Notes: generated by a model from the sequence alone, not told the origin. A stretch of DNA of 64,000 bases from Ectothiorhodospira sp. BSL-9 (GCF_001632845.1 NZ_CP011994.1:434001-498000); one strand, 5' to 3'. Positions 36,584-46,256 are shown, counted from the stretch's first letter. Translations and numbers: made by a program.

Positions 36584-39016
36584 TCAGACCCGCCGCTCTT
36601 GCTGGAACTCTAGCAGAGTCTTGCGCACATCCCGCATGGTGGGGAAGCGGTCCCCGGGGTCCACCGCCATCATCGTCATGACGATGGCACTGAGCTCGCG
36701 GTCTATCTGCGGGTTCATCTCATGGGGCGGTGTCGCCTGTCCCTGCACATGCTGATACATGATGGCCATCTGGTCCTCACCGCTATAGGGCACCTCACCG
36801 GTGATCATCTCGTAAAGCATCACCCCCAGGGCATAGATGTCGGCGCTGTGGGTGATCTTGCGGCCGGTCACCTGCTCCGGGGCCATGTATTTGGGGGTGC
36901 CGATGAGGATACCGGTGCGGGTGAGGCGGGTGTCCGCCGAACCGGTCACCGAGGCGATACCGAAGTCCACGATCTTGACCTGTTCCCTGTTGTTGATGAG
37001 CACATTGCCCGGCTTGAGATCCCGATGGATGACGCCCACCTCGTGGGCAGCACCGATGCCGGATGCAATGCAGGCGGCGAACCCCACGGCCCTGTCCTGG
37101 GGCATGGGGCGCTCCTGCTTGAGGACCACACCCAGGGTGGATGACGGGAAATACTCCATGGAGATGGCCAGCACCCCCTGCACCGTCAGGAAATCGTAGA
37201 TGCGGATCACGTTCTCGTGGGTGATCTTGCGGGACAGGCGCAGTTCCTGAACGAAGCGCTTGATCATCTCTTCATCGGCAGCCAGCTGCGGGTTCATGAC
37301 CTTGAGGATGATGGTCTCGGAGATCATCACATCGTCCATGAGCAGCACGGTGCCAAAGGCCCCTTTGCCCACACGGCGGATGAAGCGGTAGCGCTCTCCC
37401 AGCATTTCCCCCGGCCTGAGGGTCTCCAGGTTCAAGCCGCCACCATGGGCGCTCAGGCGACGGGTGCCCGCCGCGGTCTCGTCTGCGCCGCCCAGGGTGA
37501 GGGCCATCTGTCCTGTATCGCCATCCAGAATGGAGGTGGCTTCAGGCAGGGCCTGGCCGGAGACCCCCTGCCCCAGCGAAGAAATGGCAAACCGGGCCTC
37601 CAGCCGGGCACTGGCATCCCGCGCCATGTCCTGCAACTCACCGTCGGCATCCGCCGTGTGTTGCTGGATGGCCCTGAGAACTTCGGGAGCCGTGCGGGCA
37701 TCGGCCAGTTCCACCAGGGCATTCACCGCTTCCAGGCGCACCGAACGATCATTGCCTGCCAGATGCCGCATCAAGGGCTCCACCGCCCGGTCATCCTGCA
37801 GACGGGCCAGGTTACGCACCACCACCGGGGCCGCATCGGCGTCCCGATCCAGCATCTTCAGCAAGGCCGGCACCGCCGAGGCGTTGCCGATACTACCCAG
37901 GGCATCCACGGCGCGCTCCCGCACCCACCAGTCAGAGTCCTCAAGGGCATCAATGAGATAGGTCAGGGCCGTCTCGTCACGGGTGGAATTGAGGATCTCC
38001 ACCGCCGAGCGGCGCACGAACTCATCCTCGTCACGGATCAGTTCCACCACTGCCCGCACCACCCGGGGCCCACCAATCTGCGCCAGGGCATCGGCGGAAC
38101 GGGCTCGCACCCACCAGTCCTCATCCTTGATGGAAACCAGCAGTTCCTTGATGTTGCTGGCGTTACCCACACCATTGAGCACCTCCACGGCGGCCCGGCG
38201 TACATACTCCGAGTCATCCTGCAGCACCGGCAATAAGTGACGCATGATGTGGGGGTCGTCCAGCTGGATGATGGCGTCGATGGCCTTGTGCTGCACGTTG
38301 ATGTCCGGATCATGCAGCAGGGTGCACAGGGAGGCGGCATCCATGTCCACCGCCCCCATGGCCATCAGCGCCTCCAGGGCGGCGCCGCGCACCCCCTTGT
38401 CCTCGTCACTGAGCCGTTCCTGCAGGATGGCGCGCACCTGAGGGGTATCAAAGCGTCGCAGCACCCTGACCACCATGCGCCGGATCACCGGATCCTTCCC
38501 GGAGGCCCGACTCACCAGGTCGGGGAGCACTGACTCGTCGGCCACCTCGTCCACCACGCGGAACAGGGCATTGCGGTCCACCGGCTGCAGGTCATACGCC
38601 TCGCGCAACAGCAGGCTGGCATTGAGCCGGTGCCGGTGGGCATGCAGCACCCGCACCAGGGCCGATTTGGACACGGCGGGGTCACGAAAGGCACGGGCCA
38701 GGGGACTGGGGTCGAACCCACTGGCGCCCTCAAGCACCTGGGCAACCCGGTCCACCCGGGTCTGATTGATGTCGGCCAGGGCCTGCAGGAAGACCGGCAG
38801 GGTTGCATCGTTCACCAGGCGCCGCAGCAGTTCCATGGTGCGGGACAGACCGTCACCCGAGGCATCGGCCAGCCCATGCAGCAGGCGCCGCACACCGGCT
38901 TCCCCCAGGGACCTCAGCTTGTTCAGGCGCTTTTGCGCTTCCGCCTCGTCCAGATCCGCCGCCTCCAGCAGGCGCTGGATCTGGCGTTCGGCACGAAAAT
39001 CGCTGAACACGCTCAT
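36584..39016 (-). CDS. HEAT-repeat/serine-threonine protein kinase fusion
   Basis: This 810-residue cytoplasmic protein has HEAT-type alpha-helical repeats over about residues 90-500, seen as recurring DEDWWVRARSADALAQIG-like units, and a Hanks-type kinase domain from about 540 to the end. Kinase motifs are intact: glycine loop GKGAFGTV near 550, ATP lysine in IILKVM, catalytic HRDLKPGN near 663, DFG near 683 and APEQVTG. Having the kinase at the C-terminus is the reverse of the common order. There is no membrane segment. The start is supported by GAGGAA six bases upstream. Placement before two PilT-like ATPases suggests it controls surface motility, an inference only. Confidence 0.9.
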   Translation of the reverse strand: MSVFSDFRAERQIQRLLEAADLDEAEAQKRLNKLRSLGEAGVRRLLHGLADASGDGLSRTMELLRRLVNDATLPVFLQALADINQTRVDRVAQVLEGASGFDPSPLARAFRDPAVSKSALVRVLHAHRHRLNASLLLREAYDLQPVDRNALFRVVDEVADESVLPDLVSRASGKDPVIRRMVVRVLRRFDTPQVRAILQERLSDEDKGVRGAALEALMAMGAVDMDAASLCTLLHDPDINVQHKAIDAIIQLDDPHIMRHLLPVLQDDSEYVRRAAVEVLNGVGNASNIKELLVSIKDEDWWVRARSADALAQIGGPRVVRAVVELIRDEDEFVRRSAVEILNSTRDETALTYLIDALEDSDWWVRERAVDALGSIGNASAVPALLKMLDRDADAAPVVVRNLARLQDDRAVEPLMRHLAGNDRSVRLEAVNALVELADARTAPEVLRAIQQHTADADGELQDMARDASARLEARFAISSLGQGVSGQALPEATSILDGDTGQMALTLGGADETAAGTRRLSAHGGGLNLETLRPGEMLGERYRFIRRVGKGAFGTVLLMDDVMISETIILKVMNPQLAADEEMIKRFVQELRLSRKITHENVIRIYDFLTVQGVLAISMEYFPSSTLGVVLKQERPMPQDRAVGFAACIASGIGAAHEVGVIHRDLKPGNVLINNREQVKIVDFGIASVTGSADTRLTRTGILIGTPKYMAPEQVTGRKITHSADIYALGVMLYEMITGEVPYSGEDQMAIMYQHVQGQATPPHEMNPQIDRELSAIVMTMMAVDPGDRFPTMRDVRKTLLEFQQERRV

Positions 39017-39100
39017 GGGCAGTTCCTCGCGAAGCCCCTGGCGGGCAGGCGCGGGGTGGCATCACCCCGTTTGCCGGGACCCCACGGGGCACACAGGCGC

Positions 39101-39577
39101 TCAGTCCCGGGGGCTATCATCGGGCGAGACGCGCACGATGTAGGCCTTGTTCACCAGCGTGACTTCCGTGTCCGACAGGAACAGGCGCACAAAGCGTTGA
39201 TCGTGGATGTTGATGTAGTCGTAGAGGCGGGCGTTTTGCGGATCCAGCAACTCCCGGATGGTGCCTGTGAGGTTCGAGCCGTCCATGAGATGCAGCCGCG
39301 CGCCCAGGCAGACGCCGCTATCGTCGGGCCCGGGGGCATCCACCTCGTGCTCCACCCGCACCACCGAGTGCTTGTTATAGAAGCGCGTCTCATCCTCGCC
39401 GCACTGGATCACGAAGAAGGGCTCGGCCCCGTTGAGGATCTCCGCTGGTGTCTCCTCACCCGCGTACTGGGCACTCTGCAGATGCACGAACAGGGAGCCC
39501 ACGACCAGGCCATCAGGATGCACCCAAACCTTGACCGGTTTGAGCTTCTTGGGAATCTTCAGCGCTTCTTTGTCCAC
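39101..39577 (-). CDS. DUF6812-like protein of unknown function
   Basis: This 158-residue cytoplasmic protein is rich in short beta strands and has no signal peptide. It carries HLMDGSNLTGTIRELL and NIHDQRFVRLFLSDTEVTLV, resembling the repeating half-barrels of the DUF6812 family as I remember it. The start is GTG at 39577. It precedes the HEAT-kinase gene by 84 bases on the same strand and probably heads the operon. Its function is unknown; it may be a kinase partner or substrate. Confidence 0.72.
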   Translation of the reverse strand: MDKEALKIPKKLKPVKVWVHPDGLVVGSLFVHLQSAQYAGEETPAEILNGAEPFFVIQCGEDETRFYNKHSVVRVEHEVDAPGPDDSGVCLGARLHLMDGSNLTGTIRELLDPQNARLYDYINIHDQRFVRLFLSDTEVTLVNKAYIVRVSPDDSPRD

Positions 39578-39673
39578 GGGTGCCCCCTATGGAGGATCTG
39601 GAGATCATCGACGGATGACAGGACAGTATGCCGCAAACATCCAGCGCTGACGAAGACCGACACGCGGATCTTG

Positions 39674-39712
39674 TTGACATGGACGCAAAACAAAATAACA
39701 ATCGTTCTTGTT
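39674..39712 (+). promoter_or_regulatory. Candidate sigma-70 promoter with overlapping Fur-type operator for fbpABC
   Basis: TTGACA at 39674-39679 and AACAAT at 39697-39702 are spaced by 17 bases, as in a sigma-70 promoter. The -10 element is overlapped by a perfect inverted repeat AACAA-TCGTTC-TTGTT (39697-39712) in an AT-rich patch that stands out from the GC-rich surroundings. Position and shape fit a Fur-type repressor site ahead of an iron importer. The match to the classical Fur box is loose. Confidence 0.5.
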
Positions 39713-39765
39713 TAATTCGGGCTCAGCCGAGTACCGCACCTTCAAGATAGGGAGTGACCCCGCCC

Positions 39766-40803
39766 ATGATCAAACGCCCCATCACCGCACTGGCCAGCCT
39801 TGCCGTGGCCGCCGTGACTGCACTCACCCTGCCCCTGCCGGCCCTGGCCGATGGCGAAGTGAACGTCTACTCGGCCCGGCAGGAAGCCCTGATCAAACCC
39901 CTGATGGATGAATTTACCGAAAAGACCGGTATTCGCGTCAACATTGTCAGCGCCCGGGCCGACGCCCTGCTGCAGCGCCTGCGCAGCGAGGGCCGTAACA
40001 CCCCCGCCGATGTGCTGATCACCGTGGATGCGGGCAACCTGTACAGTGCCAAGGAGGCTGGCGTGCTCCGCCCGATCGAGTCGGAGGTACTCAAGGAAGC
40101 CATACCGGAGAGTTACCGTGACCCCGATGGCTACTGGTACGGACTGTCCATGCGCGCCCGCCCCATCATGTATGTGAAGGGCAAGGTGGACCCGGAGCAA
40201 CTCTCCACCTACGAGGCCCTGGCGGATGAGCAATGGAGACGCAGCATCTGCATACGCTCCTCCAGCAATGTGTACAACCAGTCCATGGTGGCCTCCATGA
40301 TCATCGCCCACGGCGAGGCCGAGACCGAAGACTGGGCCCGGGGACTGGTGGCCAACATGGCCCAACCGCCTCGCGGGGGCGACCGGGATCAGATCCGCGC
40401 CGCCGCCGCCGGCGTGTGCAACATCGCCATCGCCAACACCTACTACCTCGGTCAGATGCTCAACTCCAGTGACGATGCCGAGCGGGCCGCGGCCGAGGCC
40501 ATCGGCGTCTTCTGGCCCAACCAGGAAGACCGGGGCACCCATGTGAACGTGAGCGGTGCTGGCCTGATCACTCATACTGAAAACGTGGATAACGCGGTGA
40601 AGCTCATGGAGTTCATGGCCAGTGACCGCGCCCAGCAGTGGTATGCCGAGGCCAACCAGGAATACCCGGTGAAAGCCGGCGTGGAGTGGAGCAATACCTT
40701 ATCCGACCTGGGGGACTTTGAAGCCGATTCCGTCAACCTGGGTCGTCTGGGTGAATACAATGCCCAGGCCGTGCGGCTGATGGACCGTGTGAACTGGCGG
40801 TAA
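39766..40803 (+). CDS. fbpA: Ferric iron ABC transporter, periplasmic binding protein
   Basis: This precursor of about 345 residues has a Sec signal peptide (ALASLAVAAVTALTLPLPALA) and then DGEVNVYSARQEALIKPLMD, the opening of the FbpA/FutA/AfuA ferric-binding family. Later tyrosines in NTYYLGQML match the iron-binding tyrosine pair of the family. I chose the ATG at 39766; a GTG four codons upstream overlaps its own GGGAG. It delivers periplasmic Fe3+ to the permease encoded next. A candidate operator lies 50 bases upstream and a terminator-like hairpin follows. Confidence 0.94.
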   Translation: MIKRPITALASLAVAAVTALTLPLPALADGEVNVYSARQEALIKPLMDEFTEKTGIRVNIVSARADALLQRLRSEGRNTPADVLITVDAGNLYSAKEAGVLRPIESEVLKEAIPESYRDPDGYWYGLSMRARPIMYVKGKVDPEQLSTYEALADEQWRRSICIRSSSNVYNQSMVASMIIAHGEAETEDWARGLVANMAQPPRGGDRDQIRAAAAGVCNIAIANTYYLGQMLNSSDDAERAAAEAIGVFWPNQEDRGTHVNVSGAGLITHTENVDNAVKLMEFMASDRAQQWYAEANQEYPVKAGVEWSNTLSDLGDFEADSVNLGRLGEYNAQAVRLMDRVNWR

Positions 40804-40829
40804 CGGCCTGATCCTGCCCCTCACCCCAG

Positions 40830-40859
40830 CCCCTTTCCCCGATCGGGAGAGGGGTTTTT
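40830..40859 (+). terminator. Terminator-like hairpin after fbpA
   Basis: CCCCTTTCCC and GGGAGAGGGG form a stem with few mismatches, followed by TTTTT. It lies between fbpA and fbpB and could act as a partial terminator that raises binding-protein expression over the membrane components, an arrangement common in ABC import operons. Confidence 0.65.
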
Positions 40860-40946
40860 GCTTGCAGGCTGTGTTCAGAGCCGCAACGCGTTAACATATC
40901 CATCTTTTAACATCCCCATGCCCATGAACCACGACCAAAGCGCTTC

Positions 40947-42638
40947 ATGAGATCGGCCCTGGCCACCCTTGCGGGGACGATGCCCCGTGCGCGCTTGCGC
41001 AGGCCCGATGGCTGGACCCTCAGCACCCTGCTGATCGCCGGCGTGCTCTCCCTGCCCATCCTGGTGATCTTTGCTCACGTGTTCATCCCTGCCTCGGAGG
41101 TATGGCTGCACCTGCGGCAAACCGTGCTGCAGGATTACGTGGTCAACTCGCTGGTGCTGATGCTGGGCGTGGGCGTGGGCGTGCTGCTCATCGGCGTGCC
41201 CACTGCCTGGCTGGTGAGCATGTGCGACTTCCCGGGCAGGCGCATCTTTGAATGGGCCCTGCTACTGCCCCTGGCCATGCCCGCCTACATCATCGCCTAC
41301 ACCTACACCGGCATGCTGGACTTCGCCGGACCGGTGCAGATGCAGATCCGCGATCTCACCGGCTGGGGATACGGGGATTACTGGTTCCCGGAGATCCGCT
41401 CCCTGCCCGGCGCCATCGCCATGCTCACGCTGGTGCTCTATCCCTATGTGTATCTGCTCAGCCGGGCCGCCTTCCTGGAACAGTCCATCTGTGTGCTGGA
41501 GGTTTCCCGCACCCTGGGGTCCAGCCCCTGGGCGGGTTTTCGGCGCGTGGCCCTGCCCCTGGCGCGCCCAGCCATCATCACCGGCCTCACCCTGGCCCTG
41601 ATGGAAACCCTGGCCGACTACGGCACGGTGGAGTATTTCGGGATTCCCACCTTCACCACCGGCATCTTCCGCACCTGGTTCGGCCTGGGCGACCCGGGGG
41701 CCGCAGCGCAACTGGCGGCCCTGATGATGACCTTTGTGCTGGTGCTGATCGTGCTGGAGCGCTATTCCCGGCGCCGCGCCAGGTTCCATCACACCAGCGC
41801 CCGCTACTCCCGCCTGCCCCGCTACCGCCTCAAGGGCTGGGCCCGCACCGGCGCCCTGGTCGCCTGCCTGCTGCCCATCGTGCTTGGATTCCTGGTGCCT
41901 TCCACCCAGTTGTTCCAGTGGGCTATGAAGACCACCCACATGTGGATGCAGCCGCAGTTCCTGGGTCTGGTGTGGAACAGTGTGTCTCTCGCGGCCATTG
42001 CCGCGGTGCTGGCGGTGTTTCTGTCCCTGATCATGGCCTACGGCAAGCGCCTGGGGCCCTCCCGGACCACCAACGCCGCCGTGCGCGTCGCCAGCATGGG
42101 CTACGCCATTCCGGGCACCGTGATCGCCGTGGGGATCATGCTGCCCTTCGCCTGGATCGACAACACCGTCGACAGCTTCATGCGCGAGGCCTTTGGCATT
42201 TCCACAGGGCTGATCCTCTCCGGCACGCTGGTAGCCCTGGTGTTTGCCTATTGCGTGCGTTTTCTGGCCGTCTCCCTGAACACGATCGATGCAGGCCTGG
42301 CCAAGATCAAGCCCTCCATGGACGATGCCGCCCGCTCCCTGGGCTCCGGGCCACGCACCGTGCTCAGGCGCGTGCACATGCCCATCATGCGCGGCAGCAT
42401 CCTCACCGCCCTGCTGCTGGTGTTCGTGGATGTCTTGAAAGAACTGCCCGCCACCTTGATACTGCGCCCCTTCAACTTCAACACCCTGGCGGTGCGCGCC
42501 TTCGAGCTGGCCTCGGATGAGCGTCTGGCGGACTCCGCCAGTGCCGCTCTGGCCATCGTCCTGGTCGGGATCATCCCCGTGATCCTGATCAGCCGCACCA
42601 TCAGCCGCTCAAGACCCGGACATGACACGCCTGCTTGA
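40947..42638 (+). CDS. fbpB: Ferric iron ABC transporter permease (double-domain)
   Basis: This 563-residue inner-membrane permease has two fused BPD_transp_1 domains and about twelve hydrophobic segments, as usual for FbpB. The two coupling (EAA) loops are recognisable as VSRTLGSSPWAGFRRVALPL and AARSLGSGPRTVLRRVHMPI, placed in the first and second half. It overlaps the ATPase gene by 17 bases, so the two are made together. It is about 140 bases from fbpA, with the hairpin between. Confidence 0.94.
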   Translation: MRSALATLAGTMPRARLRRPDGWTLSTLLIAGVLSLPILVIFAHVFIPASEVWLHLRQTVLQDYVVNSLVLMLGVGVGVLLIGVPTAWLVSMCDFPGRRIFEWALLLPLAMPAYIIAYTYTGMLDFAGPVQMQIRDLTGWGYGDYWFPEIRSLPGAIAMLTLVLYPYVYLLSRAAFLEQSICVLEVSRTLGSSPWAGFRRVALPLARPAIITGLTLALMETLADYGTVEYFGIPTFTTGIFRTWFGLGDPGAAAQLAALMMTFVLVLIVLERYSRRRARFHHTSARYSRLPRYRLKGWARTGALVACLLPIVLGFLVPSTQLFQWAMKTTHMWMQPQFLGLVWNSVSLAAIAAVLAVFLSLIMAYGKRLGPSRTTNAAVRVASMGYAIPGTVIAVGIMLPFAWIDNTVDSFMREAFGISTGLILSGTLVALVFAYCVRFLAVSLNTIDAGLAKIKPSMDDAARSLGSGPRTVLRRVHMPIMRGSILTALLLVFVDVLKELPATLILRPFNFNTLAVRAFELASDERLADSASAALAIVLVGIIPVILISRTISRSRPGHDTPA

Positions 42639-43665
42639 GATCGACCACGTCAGCGTGGGCTACGACGGTACCAACGTCGTCCACGATGTCACCCTGAACC
42701 TGAACACCGGCGTCATTGGCTGCCTGCTGGGCCCCAGCGGCTGCGGCAAGACCACGTTGCTGCGCTCCATTGCCGGCTTCGAGCCCATCAGTGACGGCCA
42801 GATCCGGCTTGATGGCCAGGAGGTGAGTCGCCCGGGCCGCACCCAGCCGCCGGAGCGTCGCCAGGTGGGCATGGTCTTCCAGGATTTCGCCCTGTTCCCG
42901 CACCTCACCGTGGCCGAGAACATCGCCTTTGGCATCCGCGGCCAAACGGCTGCCCAGCGCCGTCAGCGGGTCACGGAACTGCTGGGCCTGATCTCCATGG
43001 ACGGCTATGGTGAGGCCTACCCCCACGCCCTTTCCGGCGGGCAGCAGCAGCGCATCGCCGTCGCCCGGGCCATGGCGCCTCGCCCCCGCGTGCTGCTGCT
43101 GGATGAGCCCTTCTCCAACATGGATGTGGAACTGCGCGAGGGCCTGGCCCGGGAGGTCAGGGCCATCCTCAAGCAGGAGGAAATCACCGCCATGCTGGTC
43201 ACCCATGACCAGAACGAGGCCTTTGCCTTCGCCGACCGCATCGCCGTGATCCACGCCGGCCGGGTGCTGCAGTGGGACACCGCCTACAACCTTTACCACA
43301 AGCCTCAGGACCGTTTCGTGGCCGACTTCATCGGCCAGGGCCGCATGCTCCCCGGCCAGGTGCTCAGCGAGCACGAGGTGAAGACGGAACTGGGCACCAT
43401 CACCGGCAATGTCCCCCAGAACTGCAGCCCCGGGGCCCCGGTGGATGTCCTGGTCAGACCCGACGACATCATGCCCGATGACGACAGCGAGGTTTTCGGG
43501 GAGGTGATGGACAAGGCCTTTCGTGGCGCCAGCTTCTTGTACAACCTGCGACTGGGCAGCGGCACCCGGGTGCTGTGCCTGACCCCCTCCCATTACAACT
43601 TCGCCCTGGGGGAACGCATCCCCCTCAAACTGGGCTTCAATCACCTGGTCATCTTCCCCCGCTGA
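42622..43665 (+). CDS. fbpC: Ferric iron ABC transporter, ATP-binding protein
   Basis: This 347-residue ABC ATPase shows Walker A GPSGCGKTTLLRSI, Q-loop VFQDFALFPH, signature LSGGQQQRIAVARAM, Walker B VLLLDEPFSNMD and switch LVTHDQNEA. A C-terminal TOBE-type domain with VDVLVRPDDIMPDD follows. It powers the FbpB permease. Its stop overlaps the end of the converging vgrG-like gene by 17 bases. Confidence 0.95.
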   Translation: MTRLLEIDHVSVGYDGTNVVHDVTLNLNTGVIGCLLGPSGCGKTTLLRSIAGFEPISDGQIRLDGQEVSRPGRTQPPERRQVGMVFQDFALFPHLTVAENIAFGIRGQTAAQRRQRVTELLGLISMDGYGEAYPHALSGGQQQRIAVARAMAPRPRVLLLDEPFSNMDVELREGLAREVRAILKQEEITAMLVTHDQNEAFAFADRIAVIHAGRVLQWDTAYNLYHKPQDRFVADFIGQGRMLPGQVLSEHEVKTELGTITGNVPQNCSPGAPVDVLVRPDDIMPDDDSEVFGEVMDKAFRGASFLYNLRLGSGTRVLCLTPSHYNFALGERIPLKLGFNHLVIFPR

Positions 43666-45757
43666 GGTGATGCTCCACCCGGCCCCGCAGGTGCACGGCC
43701 GGACCCGCCAGATGGATGGCACGCCCATGGAGGATCACCACACCACGGGCCGGCAACAGGGTGATCCCCGCCTCGGGGGTGCCGATGACGATGGGGTGCC
43801 CACCGCGGGATCGGATATGCAGATCCCGGTCTGCCCACAGGGACACGTCCCCTTCCACCTGCCAGCGGCCGTCACCCGCGACCACCTCCAGGACCACCCG
43901 GTCACCGCTGGAGAGGTTCAACCCTCGGGCGGCCGATGCCTGCAGCCCTCCTTCACTGACCATGGCCACGTGTCGACGGGCGCGCCCACGCCAGTCAGCC
44001 GCAGCCCCATGGAGACATGGTCCCGCGACCTGAACCGAGGACTCGCCGGCCACGCGCTCGTGTCGATCGCCGCCGGCCCGCGCATCCAGGTCACCGCCGC
44101 AGCGGATGTGCAGGCAACCACCGGTGGTGGCGATCAGCGCCCCCTGGCGGCAGATCAGGGACAGCGTGGCCGCATCCGCGTGGGCATCCAGGGCCAGCAG
44201 GTGCTGCTCGTCGCGGGTGAACAGCCTCAGTAGCGCCCTCCCCTCCCGATCGTCCATCAGCAGGGTGTGACCGCCGGCACTGCGGTAGCGGTTCGCCGTG
44301 TCATCCCGGGCGTTCACCGGATTGGCATGAGCCCCATCGAACCCGGCTCCGGCGATCACTGCAAAACCATCCGGATCACCGCCCAGGATCATCAGGCTCA
44401 CGGGTTGACCGGGATGCAGCGGCGCATGCCAGCCACTGGCCTGCCCGTCCTGCCCGGGTGGAGCGGCATAAGGGGTCAGGCGCGCCCAGCGGGGCCCCCT
44501 GTCAGGCTCCATGAGGCCCGCATCCTCGAACAGGCCACGGGCCCGCTGGCGCCCGGCCTCATCCTGATCCGGGCCATTCAATCCCTGAATCCGGGCCTGC
44601 AGCATATCCGGCACCGCCCCGTGACGACGAGGCTCGGCGGGTCGATAGGAGGCATCACCAGGGCACAGCCGTACCCGATTGCGATAGGCCCATCGACCCG
44701 ATGCATCGGAGTGCACCCGATGCAGCACGGACTCCACACGCCAGACCCCCGAGGGGACTGAGGGGTGGTCCGGTGCAGATATCCGCACCCGCTCACCGGG
44801 CTCCAGATCCGGCACCGTGGTCTCCAGCAACAATGTGCGAGCCCGACAGGCCTCGCGCTGAGCCAGGAAACGTGCACGCCATTCCAGGCTTCGGCTGTCA
44901 TGCAGCCCCCAGCCCGGATGATCTTGAATCCCTTCGCCATGCCCGGTGTCTGCCAAGGTCTCGCAGGGCCGGCCATCTGCCAGCCGGCCCCGCACGCGTA
45001 TCTGTCGGCAGACCTGGCGATGATGCTCCCGGGCACTCAGAACCCCCGGGGCTCGATCCCCCCAACCACGGGAGGGTCCCAGCCAGTCCAGCACCCGGGG
45101 CTCGCTGGCATCCATGCCATCTGCCAGTCGCAGCGTCTCCATGCCCTCGACCGCGGCCAGCCGTGTGTGGATCCCGGCCCGGGCCAGCACCCGGAAGAGC
45201 AGATCGGCGTCACTCTCGTCCGCCTGCAGGATGGCCCCGCGACGCGGGTGATCCAGGGTGAGATGCCCGGCGTCCACCGCCACCCCCAGCGGTTCCAGCA
45301 GTTCACGGGCGAGGTCCACCGCATCCAGGCCGGTGAACAGGCGGGTGTGGCGATGCAGGGTCAGTCCCGCCAGGCGGCTGCGCAGGGACAGGCGCCAGCG
45401 TCGCCCCACATCCTCAGCCATACCACTGGGGCGACAGGCCATCAGGATGCCCTGCCAGTCACGCACAGGGCCGGGTGCGGCAGACAGCATCAAACGGGCC
45501 GATGACCCCAGACGCTCCAGACAGGCCGGCCCGGAGTGGATCACATCCACCTCCATGCGGGTGATACGGGACAGCCCCTCGCGCAGCCGCAGGGCCACGA
45601 CGGGCAGATCCAGGCCGCCCAGGGTCAGGCGCAAGGTCAGGCCCGGGGCAACCCGGGATGAACGGGCGTGATGGGGGTGTTTGATGGGCACATCCATGGG
45701 CATCGAAGGGCTTCCCTGGTCCGTGGGATAAGGCATGAACATATCACCGCCGGGCAT
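43649..45757 (-). CDS. Stand-alone VgrG-like type VI secretion tip protein
   Basis: This protein of up to 702 residues has the VgrG layout. A gp27-like part (about 40-370) is recognisable from RDWQGILMACRPSGMAEDVG and QADESDADLLFRVLARAGIH. A gp5-like OB region ends in LGGDPDGFAVIAGAGFDGAH (about 470-490). A C-terminal repetitive strand region follows. The OB segment is shorter and less conserved than in canonical VgrG. An ATG at 45736 has a better ribosome site (GGTGA). No Hcp, PAAR, effector or other T6SS gene is adjacent, so it is an orphan; a phage-tail relative is an alternative. Confidence 0.75.
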   Translation of the reverse strand: MPGGDMFMPYPTDQGSPSMPMDVPIKHPHHARSSRVAPGLTLRLTLGGLDLPVVALRLREGLSRITRMEVDVIHSGPACLERLGSSARLMLSAAPGPVRDWQGILMACRPSGMAEDVGRRWRLSLRSRLAGLTLHRHTRLFTGLDAVDLARELLEPLGVAVDAGHLTLDHPRRGAILQADESDADLLFRVLARAGIHTRLAAVEGMETLRLADGMDASEPRVLDWLGPSRGWGDRAPGVLSAREHHRQVCRQIRVRGRLADGRPCETLADTGHGEGIQDHPGWGLHDSRSLEWRARFLAQREACRARTLLLETTVPDLEPGERVRISAPDHPSVPSGVWRVESVLHRVHSDASGRWAYRNRVRLCPGDASYRPAEPRRHGAVPDMLQARIQGLNGPDQDEAGRQRARGLFEDAGLMEPDRGPRWARLTPYAAPPGQDGQASGWHAPLHPGQPVSLMILGGDPDGFAVIAGAGFDGAHANPVNARDDTANRYRSAGGHTLLMDDREGRALLRLFTRDEQHLLALDAHADAATLSLICRQGALIATTGGCLHIRCGGDLDARAGGDRHERVAGESSVQVAGPCLHGAAADWRGRARRHVAMVSEGGLQASAARGLNLSSGDRVVLEVVAGDGRWQVEGDVSLWADRDLHIRSRGGHPIVIGTPEAGITLLPARGVVILHGRAIHLAGPAVHLRGRVEHHLSGGR

Positions 45758-46256
45758 GGCTTTGAAGGGCAGACGAATGACATGAAAAAAGCCCCTAAAA
45801 GCTCTTCAAAAATGCGTCCCGAAGCGTTATGGTGGCGCCCGTTCCCGGAGGGATGCGAACAATGGCCCACAGCCACCCCGTCCGCCTCCCTGAACAGGTT
45901 GCAAACCCTGCCCGGGGGCCTTTGTGAGGCAATAGAGGATTCACCTCTCGTATGGACAGTTGCAGTACAAACGGCACACGCGCGGCGGCCCTTCCGGCCT
46001 TGCCCAGGATGGTGTGCAGCGTCCATCGGGACGAGCGCCCCGCAATGGTCATCTGACCTTCCCGGGCCCTCCCCCCAGGCGCCGCCATCCGGCACGCACG
46101 GGAGAGCCCGACCCCCGACTTCACGTCCCCACGCCCGGCCCGGCCGGTGCCGTGGTGATGTGGCATTGATATCGGGATCATCTCTCCCCACCCTCCGCCC
46201 GTTGCCACATCCGCCAGACCGCGCAGCACGCCCCCGGGCAAGAAGGAAACGATGAG
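45758..46256. other. Intergenic region without recognised gene
   Basis: These 500 bases separate the divergent vgrG-like and MgtE-N-like genes. Open frames exist on both strands but have the composition of chance frames in GC-rich DNA (Pro/Arg/Gly-rich, no family features). I see no tRNA, riboswitch or repeat. The AT-rich start near 45780-45830 probably holds the vgrG promoter. Confidence 0.5.

Noticed and set aside
41252-42520. 422-residue second frame inside fbpB
   Set aside because: It is an overlapping same-strand frame with Arg/His/Gly-rich composition; the fbpB frame has membrane segments and coupling loops.
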